This document shows, piece after piece, positions 9,951-19,415 of a DNA stretch of 35,744 bases. Below the pieces are notes generated by a model. The model was not told the origin of the DNA. It saw nothing but the letters and a program-made list of their open reading frames with translations, and made no database searches. The DNA is taken from positions 1-35,744 of the forward strand of contig JAWQRN010000158.1 of assembly GCA_033557685.1 (NCBI GenBank), in the 5' to 3' direction. How positions within the stretch are numbered: position 1 is the first letter of the stretch; each line of letters begins with the position of its first letter. This DNA is from Sperchopsis tessellata (taxonomy: Eukaryota > Arthropoda > Insecta > Coleoptera > Hydrophilidae). The position numbers and the translations under genes are program-made.

Positions 9951-11943
9951 TTTATCACTCTATTGAAAGTCTGTAAAATTTTCATTTCGGCAGAATAAAT
10001 TTTGAATTAATTACATAATTTGATAAATTCTGGTACGAAAATTATTTCAGTCGGACAAGATAACTCTGATCGATTGATAATCTATAACAATTCCTCACAT
10101 TTAGCAACGTTTACTGAACAAAAGAAAAAACTGTCTAGAGTTCTTCGTAGCTGCATACTAAAATTAGAGATATCTAATTTGAAGATAATTCCTGAAAATT
10201 TAAGGTTTGCGTACATGGAGAGCCTAGTGTACTCATTTGTATAAAAATTAAATTACTTTTAAATAAATTTAGTCCGTTATCAACTTCTAATAAAGATTTT
10301 TATTAAAACGATGGAATATTTTTGCTTACAATTTTTTTTAAATAACTTTAATTGCCTGTACATGTGCAAAATTTATGCCAGTAGCATTTATAGCTTATAT
10401 GTGCTTTTACTAAAATAATTTAACTTTATATTTGTTATGAGATGTCCATAATATTTTCAAAACTAAAAACAAAACTGAAAATTGATTAGTAGTTGATTGA
10501 TACGATAGTTTAATATAAAGAATTATTTTTCTATAATTTCATCTTATATATCAGTTATACTGAGGTAGAATTTTACGTTTAGAATAATGAGCATCGAATG
10601 CTTTTTAGTGAAATAGATAGCTACAGGTTTTTTTTTTAACAAAATCTTAAGCATATCATCATAAATCATCAAAGTTTATTCTAGTGCTTGGCTATCTTAT
10701 CCTTATACAATTGCCATAAATATGCTTCTTACAAACTACCTTTATTTGGATGATTTAAGTATATTTTTATATTTGTATTTATCTGGTTCACTAACAAATT
10801 TGAAAGTATACACGGTTTACATTATAAAGTGACGATCAATATATACATCTACGATCTAAGAACTAAATAACTTAGTGAATGCACACTCTGAGCACAGCAT
10901 TAAAATTGAAAAGTATTGTCTCTTTACAGTGATAAGTTTATTCATGGTCAAAATTTGCTCAATATAAAAATTAAATTTTTTATAATTCCATAATGTTTTC
11001 AATTTAAATATGTACATTTGTAACAGTGACCTGTTTCAGCATGCAGGTGACTGAAAGTAAAATCATCAAGCATGTCCAATACTTGTTACAAATAGCTTTT
11101 TACGAGCCAGCTACATCAAATGTAGAAATATATTTACTTGATACAATATAACAATCTTCTTGTTAATCTTTCGGATAATTCAAGATGGTGTTCTCATGTA
11201 AATAACTATACTTTTTTAAAAATTTCGTGGTATAAATATCATGTAGAATTTTTGCATAAGTCCTCATCCTTAGCTATTGAATTGGCAATATGCAATTCAC
11301 TTTTTTTTTGTAGTATTTTTCAATTTATAATTTGTTTTTGGTATTTAGTTGGGTTTTGTTGCAGGGTTTTGTTCTTTTTGTTGTTGTTTTGTTTATTTTG
11401 TGTTGTAGTTGTATATAATTTTTAATCACCAAACATACTGAAGTGACTTTTGTTTGTCGTTTCCTGTACATTAACGTAACACCTCTGATATATAAATGTA
11501 TCTTACCTTTTTTAAATAATTCTTTAAGACACCCAATGCCGAGTGAGTACTTGGATGAATTAACAGTATCCATTCAAAATAGATATTTATTTAGTTAGGG
11601 TTACCATGTTTCAAAATTCAAATTTTTTTAGAAAATCTGATTTTAGGGGGTAAATGTAAATGTTTTACCTATCTGGGCATACTTGGATATTACTTAAGTA
11701 AAAAAATGAAAATTCCAAAACTAATCACTATCATTACCTTTTTCTACTTGGAATATTTAATTATTTAACGACTTAGAGTGAGGTCACTACAGTATATATG
11801 CACCAGCTGAGTTTTTTTTTGTAATGTAGTCACCTATAAATAGCAGCTTTTAAGATGTCTCTACCTCCTCACACTGAACATATAACCTACCAATTCTTTT
11901 ATTAAAAATGTATACCTTACTTTATATTTTCTAACAATTCCAG

Positions 11944-12030
11944 AGTCGGCGATCCATCTCAACGTGAGAATCTTGGTATTATCGTCCAGTATAAAGTCAA
12001 AGTTAAGCTTTGTCTTGGACCTCTTGGGGG
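11944..12030 (+). CDS. krz: Beta-arrestin exon: back loop and C-domain strand
   Basis: This 87-nt exon (phase 2-2) is preceded by TTCCAG and followed by GTATGT. Its first base completes Ile (after 4A) or Leu (after 4B). It then encodes VGDPSQRENLGIIVQYKVKV and KLCLGPLGG, the conserved ANREILGIIVSYKVKVKL-like segment of arrestins. The YKVKVKL lysines belong to the inositol-phosphate binding surface of vertebrate beta-arrestins. No lesions are visible. Confidence 0.94.
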
Positions 12031-12447
12031 GTATGTTTATGTTGAATTTTAATTTTTTAATGCCTATTTTCAGTTATCTAATGCTCAAAATATATAACTT
12101 TAAGAAGATGCTTCTTAATGTATGTTGTGACTTTTGTAAGTAGACGCTGCTCATTATAGTGTCATATAAGCAGCTTGTCTTTACTGTGCATCTGTAGTAT
12201 TAATGCGTATGAGGAAGCTGCACCACCCCTAAGTAGCCGTTATCTCCATTAAGCGGAAGGCAGAATTTTTTCATTTTTATAAATAAAAGCACAATTGAAA
12301 TAGATTATCGTTTTTCAAATCTTTTGCTGTTTATAAGTTGTAATTTTGCTATGTGTAGACTGTAATTTTGCTATATGTAATTTGCAAATTTGCTTTGTAA
12401 AATATATTTAAAAGTAAGCTAGATATAAATGCCAGCTATTTTATTAG

Positions 12448-12600
12448 GGATCTAGTAGCTGAGTTACCATTTATCTTGATGCATCCAAAGCCAGAAGAGG
12501 AAATTATTCCAAATTCAGGCTACTCATCTTCATCTCGTAGAGCCAGTAAGGATCTTGGAAACAACGTCCCAGTTGATGCTAACTTAATACAGCTGGATGC
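12448..12600 (+). CDS. krz: Beta-arrestin exon: end of C-domain and clathrin box
   Basis: This 153-nt exon (phase 2-2) runs from TTATTAG|G to GC|GTAAGT, after a 417-bp intron (12031-12447). It encodes DLVAELPFILMHPKPEEE, the last strand of the C-domain and its conserved HPKP turn. A linker follows with Ser/Arg-rich YSSSSRRASKDLGNNVPVDA, then NLIQLDA. LIQLD fits the clathrin-binding consensus L-hydrophobic-x-hydrophobic-D/E and sits where vertebrate beta-arrestin has LIELD. RRAS is a possible basophilic kinase site in the C-tail; that is inference only. Confidence 0.94.
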
Positions 12601-12837
12601 GTAAGTATAGTTTTATTGCTAGGTAGATTTAGTAAGTATATTATGTTAGTAATTTATTTAATTTGTATCCCTTCTACCTTTGGGTGTAGCATTAGTGATT
12701 TATTTAATTAAAATAATTTCATTTGCCCCTGATTTATAATAAATCTGCCTTTTTTCCTATATTGAACCAGTGTTCTACCTTATCTTCATTACATATTACC
12801 TCAGTCATCAACAGCTCATATGTATTGATGGAAAAAA

Positions 12838-13245
12838 AGTGGCATGAAGAAGATAACCAAAGGTGTCCCGCAAGGCTTGATGTTTGAGCCTCTGCTTTGC
12901 ATAGTATTTGTGAACGATCTGCCAGCTAGCGTTCATCAATGCCATTCTATATTTTATGCTGATGTAACTACTCTTCTGAACAGTGAATTGAATCTGGATG
13001 TTCTTTTGGTGGGGAGTGGGCTGGTGTAGTTCGTGTCCGGGCTGAAGCATATTTACCTCAAATGAGATCTCAACCAGGATAAAATTAAAAAAGAAAAAAA
13101 TTCTTTCAGGCATCATACATTTAGCGGTCTTGACATCAAACCTTGATTCCTAGCACACTTGGCATTGTTATATAGACTATCTTTGGAGAAGGTTGTTTTT
13201 GGTAATGTATGCTATTCGACGATTATTAAAAATTGACTTAATATT
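12838..13245 (+). pseudogene. LINE reverse-transcriptase relic 1 (Jockey-like)
   Basis: The sense frame gives KITKGVPQGLMFEPLLCIVF, VNDLPASVHQCHSIFYADVT and TLLNS. These are the RT GVPQGSvLGPLLFlifvNDLP block and the catalytic YADD box, decayed here to YADV. After frameshifts, WHCYIDYLWRRL...VMYAIRRLL matches the region after the RT core in Jockey/R1-type elements. It is truncated on both sides and inactive. It is distinct from the next relic, since each carries its own PQG block. Confidence 0.7.
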
Positions 13246-13414
13246 TCGGATATCAATGCCATTGGCCAACGATTGTACAATAAATTATAAATTCAGATTA
13301 GAAACCTAAATACTGTGGATTTTTCAATTATGAATAGGTATTGTGTGATCAGAAATTGAGTCTTCTCTTCATGTAGCTTGTTCTGCTCACAATGAAATCC
13401 TTATTTTCGTACAT

Positions 13415-14033
13415 CAGCATGGCTTCATGCAATGTAGGTCAACAGCTACAAATTTCTGCTCTTTTAGTAGATGTTATCTACACAGATTTTGTTAAAGCTA
13501 TCAATAATATTAATCACAGTTTGGAAGTTTGCCTCTCTAGCTGTCTCTCCAAGTTTCTTTCATCCTGCTTGTCCCTCCATAGATTATTTTGGTTATTCCT
13601 CTGACGCCCCCCAAGGATCCATCTTAGGGACCCTACGTTTTTTACTTTTTATTAATGATTTAGCTGATTCTTTTGATAACCATAAACTGTTATTTCTGGA
13701 TGATCTCATATTTATGCCCGTATCCATAATAACCTCGACTGCTTATCTGTCCAAGTTCATTTAGATAGACTTCAAGACTGGTGTGTTTCAAATACCTTAC
13801 GTTTTGACATCAGCAAATGCAAAGCCATGACATTTTATAAAAAATTAAACCTCATCAATTTTCCATACAAAATTCCTTTTGTCCGTGACAATATCAAAGA
13901 TTTTGGCATCAACTTTGATAATCATTTTTCTTTTAACTCCTATAATATCGACATTACCTCTTCAGCTAATCATACGCTGGGATTTGTCATAAGAACATTG
14001 CAATACTTCTCGAATACCAGATCGCTAAGGTAG
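13415..14033 (+). pseudogene. LINE reverse-transcriptase relic 2 (Jockey/CR1-like)
   Basis: The relic begins with QHGFMQCRSTATNF, then after a frameshift VDVIYTDFVKAINNINHSL, equivalent to RT motif A (iYtDFsKAFDkvnH). It continues SDAPQGSILGTLRFLLFIND, LADSFDNHKLLFLDDLIF (the YADD box lost to FLDD), LSVQVHLDRLQDWCVSNTLR, FDISKCKAM and DFGINFDNHFSFNS. It ends FVIRTLQYFSNTRSLR about 100 bp before the final arrestin exon. The frame is broken more than once, and no endonuclease domain or poly(A) tail is present. Confidence 0.78.
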
Positions 14034-14132
14034 AAATAAAAACTATTATTTATATAGTATTTTTTGTATTAGTTTTTAAATTTATTATTATAAAATGAAA
14101 ATTTTATAGTTATGTAAAATGTTTTTTTGCAG

Positions 14133-14223
14133 CGATGAGAACAACATTCAAGATCATGATGACGACATCATCTTCGAAGATTTTGCCAGACTGAGATTGA
14201 AAGGAGGAGAAACGGACGCATGA
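14133..14223 (+). CDS. krz: Beta-arrestin terminal coding exon with AP2 motif
   Basis: After TTTTTGCAG the first base completes Ala. The exon then encodes DENNIQDHDDDIIFEDFARL and RLKGGETDA, followed by TGA at 14221-14223. The DIIFEDFARLR segment fits the beta2-adaptin binding consensus [DE]n-x(1-2)-F-x-x-[FL]-x-x-x-R. It contains the C-tail arginines that lock the polar core in the inactive state. Compared with vertebrate beta-arrestins, the acidic extension after RLKG is nearly absent, so the protein stops a few residues after the motif. The clathrin box is in the preceding exon, and this exon carries the AP2 motif alone. Confidence 0.95.
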
Positions 14224-15850
14224 AAAAGGTCTGGTAGGGAGGTTTAACAACATGCCAATCTTACTAAGTCCTTATGTACCCATGTATATATCAACTGCGA
14301 TTAGGTGTAATCCTCATGTTGTGCCCTAGTCATCGGTAATTGCCGAGATACACCCTTAATTGTATCGATAGCGCGAGTTTACTTATGAAATTCTATAATT
14401 TTTGCATTTTATATATTACTAAATAGAGTGGACATCATATGTTTATTACATATATTTATAAAAATGTATTTCTTAAGATTATTACTTTTAAGAATATGGT
14501 CAGTGTTTTCTATTCATTCTTGCTTGTACTGGCAATCGTTCCTGTATTATTTGTGTATTAATAACTATATATCTTTTTTATCGTTGCAAATACATTTATT
14601 CTTTTCGTAACATATATTTTGCCAAATATAATCAAATCAATTTAGTGATGGAGGTAATATTTTTAAAAAGTTCAATTCACTTTTTTATCTTAAATTATTT
14701 TTGGTACATAATTTTTAGAAATTTCTTTTAAATATTTAGGCGTCTCCAAACAAATAAACAGTTTGCATTCAGTGTCTTTTGTTTTCCAAGTCGATGGTTT
14801 CATATAAACTTTGATATTGCAGTATCGTTACTAAATCTGAAATCCGTTAAATTATTAATTTTAAGAAGCAACAATAATTTGTTTTTCTATGGGAAGAAAT
14901 TCTATTAAAGTGTAATTACAATTTCTTTATGTTTGTGTTCAAAATTCAAACTACTACAATAATATTTCTAATCAAACAATTGTCGAAAAATGTTTCATTA
15001 GCTGAAATTTATGCTTCTTGACTTTATGCACAGAATTTACTCAATTCTCATGAAAGAACTGTCAAATAAGACATCACAAAGTCTTGACATGTTTTATTCT
15101 TTAAAACTTTGTGTTTAATGAACTGGGGAATGAATTGTGCAAGGCTTTGATGTCAATTTTGTTATTGTTTAAATTAATAGTTTTGCTTCATCCTCGTTTA
15201 TTTAGTATCTATTCATTAAATTAATCTACTTCACCTTTGTCTTAAAACTAATTTATTCCAAATTTGAGATGTTTCTAAACAATATTTTGCCATAATGTTG
15301 TTATACTTCTACTCATAATTTTGTTAATTTTTGTGTTTTAATAGTTTTTCTGAAAACACTTACAGTTATAAATTTGAACATCGAAGAATATAAATTTCTA
15401 AAAGTCGAGTATCTAATTTTAACAACATTTTTTTTTAATGTAGTGAACTGAATTTTTAGTGAAGTGAAATGAACAAATTTTCTATTAACAGTATTGTTGT
15501 GTTAGTATTATGTTTTCTTGTTGATTTGTAAACTTACATTGTGCAATTTATAGGACGTATATGTAATGTAAATTGATTTAAATGTTATATGTGTAAAGGA
15601 AAATTAAAATTTAAAGCTATTATAAATATATTTATTTTTATGTCTAGGTCTCTTAATCAACGTTATATTATGTATACACTAATTGGCTTATTTAATAAGA
15701 AATTATAATTTTCCGTTCAGGTTAAAATTGTACCTGTCAGATTATTTCCAGATAAGCTTTAATTGATTTTAAATATTTTCTCCATCATATATCAATAAAA
15801 AAAAAAAGATGAAATAAAAAAAAACTATCATGACTTACAAAATAAAGACA
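14224..15850 (+). other. Probable arrestin 3' UTR and flank
   Basis: AT-rich sequence after the stop codon with no coding signal. Its length is inferred from the first clustered AATAAA signals near 15.8 kb; an earlier or later end is possible. Confidence 0.5.
15794..15846 (+). terminator. Cluster of AATAAA polyadenylation signals
   Basis: AATAAA occurs at 15794-15799, 15813-15818 and 15841-15846, about 1.6 kb after the arrestin stop, with a TG/T-rich stretch just beyond (about 15855-15880). This is a plausible 3' end. In such AT-rich DNA isolated AATAAA motifs arise easily, so only the clustering supports it. Confidence 0.4.
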
Positions 15851-16159
15851 AATATTGCTGTGTATATTACATTTTCACAATAGAACTTCTTTCACTTCTT
15901 TTGTCTAAAATCTAAATGTCTGTTTTGCAATTTCTCATTGTGAAATCATAAAAGCTTTATTGTCTTAATATGTACTATACTACACATTATTGTTCTTTGC
16001 CTAAAATAATATCTATCAGATGTTTATATGTATATGTTTTCTTGTTGTCTATGATGTTTTTTGAAGTGAAAGAATTTCTATAGTAAACTCATATTTATAT
16101 TTTCATTTATCTCAGAAATCTTTGTCATATAAACCAAAAAGAAATGTGTACCACTTAAG

Positions 16160-16400
16160 CACATTTATAAATTTAACGGAAAATTAGACCCAACACATAT
16201 CCCTGCGATACACCATTAATATTCAGCAAAGTTGTTAAATACACCTCGCCATAATAACACAAGCTTAATTTACATAACAAACTGCTCTCTATTAAAGAAA
16301 TATGAGCTCTTCTAAATTTGCACATCATAAACCATATTGTTCTTGTTCCATATCCAGTAACTTTATTCAATAGGATGTCATGGTCAAATGGCCAATTCAA
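16160..16400 (-). pseudogene. LINE reverse-transcriptase relic (minus strand)
   Basis: The minus-strand frame reads FDHDILLNKVTGYGTR and ends NINGVSQGYVLGLIF. These correspond to the RT segment FDtVdHdiLL.KL..YGirG and the GVPQGSVLGPLLF block of Jockey-like non-LTR elements. The motif A aspartates and the YADD box are not recoverable. It is a short dead fragment downstream of arrestin. Confidence 0.6.
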
Positions 16401-18244
16401 ATTGCAATTAACCCGCCTTCAGGTAGACAATTCCTCAGCAAGTTGTCGGGCCAGTGTGGAAAGAACTTCGTTAGTCCACTTTAGTCAAATTAGTTTTGCT
16501 CCTTCTCAAACCTTACACAGAGTCTCTTAAATTTTTCAGTTTGACGTGCAACCTTTAATGACTGGTGCAGCCCATGGTGTGGCTTCTTAACAACTTACTT
16601 CATGTCATCTAAGTGTATAATTCTCATTTTTGATTTCTACAGGTGACTTTAAAGTCCTTGGTGTACTATGACCTAACTTTAAGGTGCCCCTGGACTTTTA
16701 TCTGAACCACTCCAACCTTGCACCCACAACTTTCATCGCATTTTGTGAATATCTATGTTTTGGTGTGTAAAATTCTTGAATCCCGTTTTTTGAATGATGG
16801 ATTTTGATTTTTTTTTTGGTTACTTGATAATGACTTCTGAGATCTTGCTGTTGCATTTTATTCCAAACACATAAACTTAGTCATTGCTGGATACTTTATA
16901 CATACGTATGTATCTTTATATTATTTTTTATATAGTAATTCGATTTTATCACGTAAATATGATGTAGTAATTTTGATAGACATTCATGAATCTTTTTTAG
17001 AATGAAGATCGCCATTTTATGTTTTATATTCACCTATATTTGCATACCTCATTCTTTAACAACCGTCATAACATAATGAATTAATTCACATTTCTTATTT
17101 TGGAACATTACAGAAGCATTCTTTAAATACCACGCAGACATTTTTGGATATAAAGTTGTGTAAACTTATACTAACTAAAAGTCTATACGTATATATTTCC
17201 ACGCATAGCAGATATTTATAATTGTTCTTTTAGATGAAATATATAAACTATATTAGAAAAAACAGATTGTAAAGATTTAATTTTGTTCGTTCATACATTT
17301 CTTTATTCCTTCTAACAAAATTTACTCCACATCAACCAGGCTGGCATCAATGACTGTACATATCTCCACTCACTGCCCCTTGCCCTTTAAAAAACACAGA
17401 AACGATCAAATATTTATGACAAAAATAGTTCAGATGAAACAAACAAATTAAAATATTACTTAAAAATCAAGCCGCAAGGGACAGATAGGAGCTTAGCCAG
17501 TTTGCTTTGAGATTTGATATATCAAATTTCTAAGAATATTTCTTCTTCAATCAACGAAAATCTTTGACATAGTGACTTATTTCTATGTCTAATGGGGTAA
17601 AACTGGAACATTTAGAAAACAATTTAGTAATTGTGTAATAAATATGTAATAAATGAATGCATTGCTGCCTGAAATATAAAAGATTGTTACATTCTTTTGA
17701 CGTATTGTCATTAGAAGTTGGAAAATACATATGTACAGATTTTACTATGGAAAATTAGTGAACACAATACTTAAACTTAATTGAGATGAGCATTTTTGTT
17801 TAATTACATATGAGAGGTAGTGTAATAAATATAATTTTTTACATACACTTAAATATTATACGTATACTTCAGCAATTTACTTAATTGTAACGCTGATAAC
17901 ATTTGATATCTTCATATCTTGTGATTTTACCTATATTGGGAAAACAAAATTAAAATAAGTTTCGGTTGGATTTGTAATGATACTGTAAATGAGCATGCAG
18001 ACATGTGTGAAAGAAGGTACAGCTCATGGCGAAGTTGTATTTATCTATAAAACATCAGACATTAATATGAAATTTGAAAAGAACTGTGGCGCATTGAATC
18101 GGAAAGTACAATGAACAAGTTGCGCATCATTGAAAACAGTTAAAATATAACTAGTGTCTTTCTGCGTGTTTAGTTTTGAAGAAGTCCAATTTGTAACATA
18201 CTATCAAAAAAACAACTAAAATATTATTTAGGTTATGACTAGAA
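16401..18244 (+). other. AT-rich sequence without a recognised gene
   Basis: A GC-richer part at about 16410-16740 adjoins the LINE relic and may be its continuation, but I could not recognise protein motifs in either strand. The rest shows nothing I can name. Confidence 0.5.
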
Positions 18245-18279
18245 AGGAGAAACCTAAGCCATTTGCTTAGGTTTCTCCT
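18245..18279 (+). repeat. Perfect 15-bp hairpin
   Basis: AGGAGAAACCTAAGC (18245-18259) is followed by the 5-nt loop CATTT and the exact reverse complement (18265-18279). The arms are unusually GC-balanced for this region. I see no T-run after it or other context that would assign a function. Confidence 0.85.
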
Positions 18280-19282
18280 GCATTGCAAATTAACTCATTG
18301 TGTCTGACTTGTGAGAAGACAAAATGCTTTTTATTGAGAAAATTGATGCTCAAATGTAAAATTTTTAATACTTTATATGGTATTTAAAGTAGTTTTCTGA
18401 AATTTTCCAAAAAAACAATTATGGTTTGAGAGATAATATCTTTGCCCAGTGTTTTAAATGGCTATATGTAATGTTCGTAATAAATAATATGTGTGTCACT
18501 TTCTGTATGCACCCCATAATTTTTGTACGTGTACCTTATGCCGTAGTAACAGTCAACTCTGGTCTTTATTATCTCATTGTCTCTGATAATAGTTATTTTA
18601 AAGGTATCTCAGTGTGTTGAAAAAATATTTACCACAAATGAGGATTCAGATCAACGAACAAATTATTATTTTACTATTTCCGAGCTACGAACAAAGTAAT
18701 AATTGTGTGGTGATTTTTGTTTATTGTTCAGGTACTCATAGAGTCAAAGTATGTAAGAGTAATGCAATATTTATTACTATATCTAGGTTTTATTTGTTTT
18801 TTCAGTATTACAATATAGTGTAAATATAACATTAAACATTTGCACAGAAGTACAATATTTGTATATAAAAAAATATGGCAAAAGTTAGGTGAGACTAAAA
18901 TAATGCCAATTTTAGATGTGTAATTTGTACAGTTATAGCTTCTAATGTAAATTATATAGCTCCGTATCCTTCCATAGTACCAAAAGGCTGTTAGTCAAAA
19001 TAACTGCCTAATAATAAATATTTAAATATACAGTATCTTGACTAATAAATTTAAAAAAAAAACATCTCATCAAACTTTTGTCATAAGCCATACCTACTGT
19101 TAAAAGCAGAAACATAGTAGAAACATTTTATTTTTCAATATTTATTTCAATTGTTAACCCTAATCCGGTAACTAGGAAAATTTCAACTAAGATCAGGTTC
19201 ATTATACTGTTCAAGAATACCTCTTTACAAGTCATTACCAAGCATCAATCTTTGCTTGAAAACCAAACAATATTCTAATATC
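18280..19282 (+). other. AT-rich sequence without a recognised gene
   Basis: Only short random-looking open frames occur here. I see no splice-bounded conserved blocks or transposon motifs. Confidence 0.5.
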
Positions 19283-19415
19283 GATCATCAAAAATTGATT
19301 TTTAAAGATTAATTGTTACCAAAGTTTGATTATCAAAAACCGATTATCAAAAATCAATCAATTGTCGAAGATAGATCATTAAAAATAGATCATTGTAGAT
19401 TGATTATCAAAGATG
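19283..19415 (+). repeat. Degenerate 14-bp-period tandem repeat
   Basis: Units of the form GAT[TC]AT[TC]AAAAAnn start at 19283, 19297, 19328, 19342, 19374, 19388 and 19402. Within three groups the spacing is exactly 14 bp (19283/19297, 19328/19342, 19374/19388/19402), with longer gaps between groups. This looks like a decayed minisatellite. Confidence 0.6.

Larger units (their letters stand above)
7294..11943 (+). other. Arrestin intron downstream of exon 4B (4.65 kb)
   Basis: This intron runs from GTAAGT at 7294 to the TTCCAG acceptor ending at 11943. It contains a Tc1-like relic, a hairpin repeat and a mariner-like relic, each listed separately. Bases 7294-8000 and 9951-11943 are AT-rich with no recognisable coding or structured element. 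Confidence 0.8.
12601..14132 (+). other. Last arrestin intron (1.5 kb), mostly LINE relics
   Basis: The intron starts GTAAGT at 12601 and ends with a T-rich tract and TTTTTGCAG at 14132. Two separate non-LTR retrotransposon relics, both in sense orientation, fill about 12838-13245 and 13415-14033. Confidence 0.8.

Noticed and set aside
10020..10244. Plus-strand open frame of 74 codons following the mariner relic
   Set aside because: It has no resemblance to transposase C-termini or to any known protein, and its composition is like the intron background.
12808..13116. Minus-strand open frame of 102 codons
   Set aside because: It is the antisense shadow of the plus-strand LINE relic carrying KITKGVPQG.
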